Assembly (NCBI GenBank): GCA_902805555.1
Contig: CADCSY010000104.1
Span: forward strand, 1-44,344
Origin: an uncultured Acidimicrobiales bacterium
GTDB lineage: Bacteria > Actinomycetota > Acidimicrobiia > Acidimicrobiales > CADCSY01
Length of the DNA: 44,344 nucleotides
Direction: 5' to 3'
Shown here: positions 42,301 to 44,344 of the stretch, piece by piece
How the letters are laid out: every line of letters begins with the position of its first letter
Position numbering within the stretch: position 1 is the stretch's first letter
Notes under the pieces: model-generated
Databases searched by the model: none
The model's input: only the letters and a program-made list of their open reading frames with translations
What the model was told of the DNA's origin: nothing
Program-made: the position numbers and the translations under genes

Positions 42301-42374
42301 CACGGGTCAGGGGGCGCCGCGCCCCAGGCGCGCCGACCGAGGTCGCCGCACCTGGGACGTCTGCGCGAGGTCGA

Positions 42375-42479
42375 TCAGCCCCACTTGAAGCCGGCGCCGG
42401 TGACGGCGACGGCCATGGTGATGGTGCTCACGAGATAGGCGATGCGCCCCAGCTTGACCTTGGTCAGCTTGTCCTTCAT
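42375..42479 (-). CDS. 34-residue membrane peptide upstream of GGDEF-EAL gene
   Basis: A short ORF with the best ribosome binding site in this part of the window (AAGGAG, 6 nt before ATG). It reads MKDKLTKVKLGRIAYLVS, then TITMAVAVTGAGFKWG and stop: a Lys-rich amphipathic N-terminus followed by one membrane-spanning stretch. No family is recognised. The strong site, hairpin leader and promoter pattern suggest a real gene. It may act as a small partner or regulator of the membrane GGDEF-EAL protein encoded next, or act independently. Not a shadow of any larger gene. Confidence 0.7.
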   Translation of the reverse strand: MKDKLTKVKLGRIAYLVSTITMAVAVTGAGFKWG

Positions 42480-42495
42480 GGCTTCTCCTTGATCT

Positions 42496-42514
42496 CGACG
42501 AGAGGGTCTCGTCG
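42496..42514 (-). promoter_or_regulatory. leader hairpin of the 34-aa peptide gene
   Basis: A perfect 8-bp stem CGACGAGA/TCTCGTCG with a 3-nt loop. By analogy with the neighbouring promoters, transcription should start near 42516, so the hairpin would form the very 5' end of the mRNA, ending 6 nt before AAGGAG (42485-42490). It could stabilise the RNA or regulate access to the ribosome binding site. Confidence 0.5.
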
Positions 42515-42522
42515 TGCGTCAG

Positions 42523-42550
42523 GGTTCGGCAGACGGCCCCGGCACCTTGA
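42523..42550 (-). promoter_or_regulatory. WhiG/FliA-type promoter candidate for 34-aa peptide and GGDEF-EAL genes
   Basis: On the minus strand: TCAAG (42546-42550), 15 nt, GCCGAACC (42523-42530). The WhiG/FliA consensus is TAAA, about 15 nt, GCCGATAA. It lies 44 nt upstream of the 34-aa gene's ATG. The same geometry recurs at 42604-42631 and 43551-43578. Confidence 0.6.
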
Positions 42551-42603
42551 GCGGGCATTCCCGGGCGGCGCCGGCGACGCTGGACGGGGGCCCCGATCCC
42601 GTC

Positions 42604-42631
42604 TCAACCCGGTGCGCCGCCGCTCCGATGG
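42604..42631 (+). promoter_or_regulatory. WhiG/FliA-type promoter candidate for DUF5317 gene
   Basis: TCAAC (42604-42608), 15 nt, TCCGATGG (42624-42631), then 6 nt to the GTG start at 42638. CCGAT of the consensus GCCGATAA is kept. A start codon 6 nt after the -10 octamer implies a leaderless mRNA. It is divergent to the site at 42523-42550, 53 bp away. Confidence 0.55.
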
Positions 42632-42637
42632 ACGGGC

Positions 42638-43255
42638 GTGCTCATGCTCGCCGTCCTCGCCGTCATGCTGGCTGCGGTGCCGCTCCTCGGGGGGAGCCTG
42701 TCCAAGCTGGCGGAGGTCCGCCTCGAGCGGGCGTGGACGCTGCCGGCGGCCCTGCTCACCCAGATCATGGTGGTGAGCGTCTTCCCCCACGCGGACCGGT
42801 CGCTCCTCGTCGGGCTGCACCTCGGCTCCTACGGCCTCGCCGCCGTCTTCCTCCACGCCAACCGCCGTGTCGGGGGGCTGTGGCTCCTCGCCCTCGGGGC
42901 CACGCTGAACTTCACGACCATCGCCGCCAACGACGGCGTGATGCCGGCCCGACCGGAGGCGCTCGCATCCGCCGGGATCACCCAGGACGACGACGAGTTC
43001 GTCAACTCGGGAGCCGTCGCGGACGCCCGTCTGCCATGGCTCGGGGACGTGTTCGCCGTCCCGGACCCGATCCCGCTCCACAACGTCTTCTCCGTCGGGG
43101 ACGTCCTCATCGTCGCCGGGGCGGGATGGACCCTGCACCGGCTCAGCGGCTCCGGCCTCACCCGCACCGGGAGGCGCCGCGCCGGCGCCGGCCACCCCGA
43201 GGCCGCCCCCGATGCCCTCGTCACCGAGCCGGTCGTCAGCCCGCAGCGACCGTGA
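42638..43255 (+). CDS. DUF5317 family membrane protein
   Basis: A 205-residue protein with about five hydrophobic segments. NDGVMPARPEALASAGI, followed by the segment ending FVNSG, then PWLGDVFAVPDPIPLHNVFS and VGDVLIVAGAGWTLHRLSG match the layout of actinobacterial DUF5317 proteins (N-G-x-M-P, L-GD--P-P, NVFS-GD). Function unknown. The last 35 residues are basic, then polar. The GTG at 42638 is 6 nt after a WhiG/FliA-like promoter and has no ribosome binding site. Its end overlaps a convergent minus-strand ORF by 20 nt. Confidence 0.85.
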   Translation: MLMLAVLAVMLAAVPLLGGSLSKLAEVRLERAWTLPAALLTQIMVVSVFPHADRSLLVGLHLGSYGLAAVFLHANRRVGGLWLLALGATLNFTTIAANDGVMPARPEALASAGITQDDDEFVNSGAVADARLPWLGDVFAVPDPIPLHNVFSVGDVLIVAGAGWTLHRLSGSGLTRTGRRRAGAGHPEAAPDALVTEPVVSPQRP

Positions 43256-43448
43256 GCAGGGGGTCGACGTCGCTCCGGTCGATCAGCTCGACGTCGATGC
43301 AGTGCCCGCGGGTGGCCTCGCAGCTGCGAGCGACCCGCCAGATGGCGGAGACCGCCGAGATGCCACTGCAGGGACGGACCACGAGGTGGCGCGAACGACG
43401 GACGCCGCCGTGGGCCCCGGCTGTGAGCACTGGCTGAAGACTGGCCAC
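43236..43448 (-). CDS. 70-aa ORF of unknown function
   Basis: A minus-strand ORF from GTG 43448. The last 50 codons have strong GC third-position bias typical of real genes here and encode RHLVVRPCSGISAVSAIWRV, then ARSCEATRGHCIDVELIDRS and DVDPLLTVAAG. This is a strand-helix-strand-like pattern (LVV...., helix, IDVELID). It is faintly like the first half of a thioredoxin-fold or KaiB-like protein, but too short to claim either. The first 20 codons have weaker bias, so the true start may be later. It may be a small gene or a remnant of one. Confidence 0.4.
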   Translation of the reverse strand: MASLQPVLTAGAHGGVRRSRHLVVRPCSGISAVSAIWRVARSCEATRGHCIDVELIDRSDVDPLLTVAAG

Positions 43449-43550
43449 GCCTCGGCACGCACCTGACCCGCGGAGGCGTGAAGCGCAAACGTTGGAGAGG
43501 CCGAGGGTCGCGCAGGGCAGGCGGTGAGTGGCACTGCGCTCCGGTAGCGC
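43256..43550. other. region between DUF5317 and GAF genes
   Basis: On the plus strand this stretch holds no convincing gene; its first two thirds carry the minus-strand 70-aa ORF. An inverted repeat CACGCCTC/GAGGCGTG (43446-43453 and 43473-43480) brackets the start of that ORF. The remainder (43481-43550) shows nothing clear until the promoter-like site at 43551. Confidence 0.4.
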
Positions 43551-43578
43551 TCAACACGCGGCTCCGACGAGCCGATCA
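43551..43578 (+). promoter_or_regulatory. WhiG/FliA-type promoter candidate for GAF gene
   Basis: TCAAC (43551-43555), 15 nt, GCCGATCA (43571-43578), then 6 nt to the ATG at 43585. Seven of eight bases of GCCGATAA match. This is the closest of the three sites to the consensus and has the same start-codon distance as the DUF5317 site. Confidence 0.65.
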
Positions 43579-43584
43579 GGTCTG

Positions 43585-44344
43585 ATGGGGTCCACGGAGG
43601 TCGAACGGCCGCCGAGGGCGGCGGGCAGGCGCGGCACCCACCTGCGATCGCTGCAACGCCGGTTCACCCGGCGCTGGGTGGGGGGGATCGTCGCAGGGTG
43701 GACGCTGCTCGCTGCGAACTGGGTGTACGCCCACCGTGAGCTCGCCATCGCCACGCACGACGTGCGCGGTGTCGCTGTGGCGGAGGCCGCGCTCGAGCGG
43801 TTCGAGGCCTTCAACACCGCCCTCGCCCTGATCGCCGCCGCCGTGCTCGCGATCCTCGCCCTCTTCCTCTTCCGACCGCTCGACCGGACGCTGCGGGCCG
43901 AGGGCGCCTGGCTAGACGAGACGGAGGCGGCGCAGGAGCACGAGGCGGAGAGCGCACGCTTCAGCGCCGAGCTGCACGAGGCGCTGGAGATGGCGACGGA
44001 CGAGGCGGGGATCACCCGCGTCGTCGAGCACGTGCTCGGCACGGTCGTGGACCGGCCCGCCGAGCTGCTCCTCGCAGACTCGAGCGAGGCGCACCTGGCC
44101 GTCGTGGCCCGCCACCCGCTCGCCGGTGCCCCGGGCTGCCAGGTCGAGGCGCCGTTCGGGTGCCCGGCGGTGCGGCGGGCGAGCCCGCAGACGTTCCCCA
44201 CGTCCACCGCCATCAACGCCTGTCCCCACCTGCGCGACCGTCCGGGAGACCCTAGGTCCGCCCACTGCGTCTCGGTCACGTTCATGGGTCGCTCGCTCGG
44301 CGTCCTGCACGTGACCGGCCCGGAGGACGAGATCATCGGTCAGG
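43585..44344 (+). CDS. membrane GAF-domain protein, probably a diguanylate cyclase (partial)
   Basis: The window ends inside this gene (253 codons seen). Two membrane helices, about 34-52 (GGIVAGWTLLAANWVYAH) and 75-95 (FNTALALIAAAVLAILALFLF), enclose a short extracytoplasmic loop. A Glu/Ala-rich helical linker (ETEAAQEHEAESARFSAELH) follows, then a GAF-like domain: ELLLADSSEAHLAVVARHPL, FGCPAVRRASPQTFPTSTAI, NACPHLRDRP and VTFMGRSLGVLHVTGP. GAF domains with this CPAVRR...NACP.LR...FMGR..GVLH pattern are, to my knowledge, typical of actinobacterial sensor diguanylate cyclases that continue into GGDEF; that part is outside the window. No ribosome binding site; leaderless start inferred. Confidence 0.8.
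   Translation, partial: MGSTEVERPPRAAGRRGTHLRSLQRRFTRRWVGGIVAGWTLLAANWVYAHRELAIATHDVRGVAVAEAALERFEAFNTALALIAAAVLAILALFLFRPLDRTLRAEGAWLDETEAAQEHEAESARFSAELHEALEMATDEAGITRVVEHVLGTVVDRPAELLLADSSEAHLAVVARHPLAGAPGCQVEAPFGCPAVRRASPQTFPTSTAINACPHLRDRPGDPRSAHCVSVTFMGRSLGVLHVTGPEDEIIGQ

Noticed and set aside
43236-43448. Assigning the 70-aa ORF to KaiB or the thioredoxin fold
   Set aside because: The resemblance is limited to a short helix-strand pattern and the second half of the fold is missing, so no family name is justified.

Overview
This 44.3 kb, very GC-rich window reads as a housekeeping segment of an actinobacterial chromosome. I infer a member of the class Acidimicrobiia. The reasons are the actinobacterial order of the nusA-ispG-dxr-cdsA-frr-pyrH-tsf-rpsB and trmD-rpsP-ffh-ftsY-smc blocks, DUF2469 and DUF5317 proteins, a WhiG/FliA-type sigma factor beside rpsB, many GTG starts and ATGA/GTGA overlaps, and long disordered tails on CdsA, S2 and NusA. 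There is no tRNA, rRNA, CRISPR array, insertion sequence or prophage. Most genes are on the minus strand.

Layout. 1-2.2 kb: ylxR (cut by the edge), nusA and rimP, preceded by a terminator-like leader hairpin. 2.2-4.1 kb: a cytochrome P450 and a GNAT acetyltransferase. 4.1-12.8 kb: ispG, a site-2 protease, dxr, cdsA, frr, pyrH, tsf and rpsB, covering isoprenoid and phospholipid precursors, UMP kinase and translation. 13-19.5 kb: a degenerate LytM-esterase fusion, the WhiG/FliA-like sigma factor, a Xer recombinase, dprA and comM. 19.6-21.6 kb: an inserted module with an enoyl-CoA hydratase (minus) and, on the plus strand, a 37-aa membrane peptide, a 77-aa Cys/His protein and a ferritin-like diiron protein. 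21.6-31.9 kb: yraN, DUF2469, rplS, trmD, rimM, khpA, rpsP, ffh, a membrane hypothetical, a tiny repeat-peptide ORF, ftsY and smc (ribosome maturation, SRP targeting, chromosome structure). 32.1-34.3 kb: an SDR and an MFS transporter on the plus strand. 34.3-39.9 kb: mutM, rnc, acpP, plsX, rpmF, DUF177, a coiled-coil protein, coaD and rsmD. 40-44.3 kb: a zinc-ribbon protein and a c-di-GMP-related island.

The most interesting region is 40.2-44.3 kb. It holds a membrane GGDEF-EAL protein preceded by a 34-aa membrane peptide, a divergent DUF5317 gene, and a membrane GAF gene of the kind that usually ends in GGDEF (cut by the window). In front of these three units I find the same promoter-like pattern, TCAA(C/G), then 15 nt, then (G/T)CCGA(T/A). 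This closely resembles the WhiG/FliA consensus. On the plus-strand copies the start codon follows exactly 6 nt later, implying leaderless transcripts. A WhiG/FliA-like sigma gene lies in the same window, and in Streptomyces c-di-GMP controls WhiG through RsiG. The inference is a sigma-factor/c-di-GMP regulatory circuit. Other second-look items are a 15-bp tandem repeat encoding a basic pentapeptide-repeat peptide coupled to ftsY, an apparent CTG start for rnc, the LytM-esterase fusion, and several palindromes at promoters. All product names rest on reading motifs and neighbourhood by eye; no database search or computation was run.
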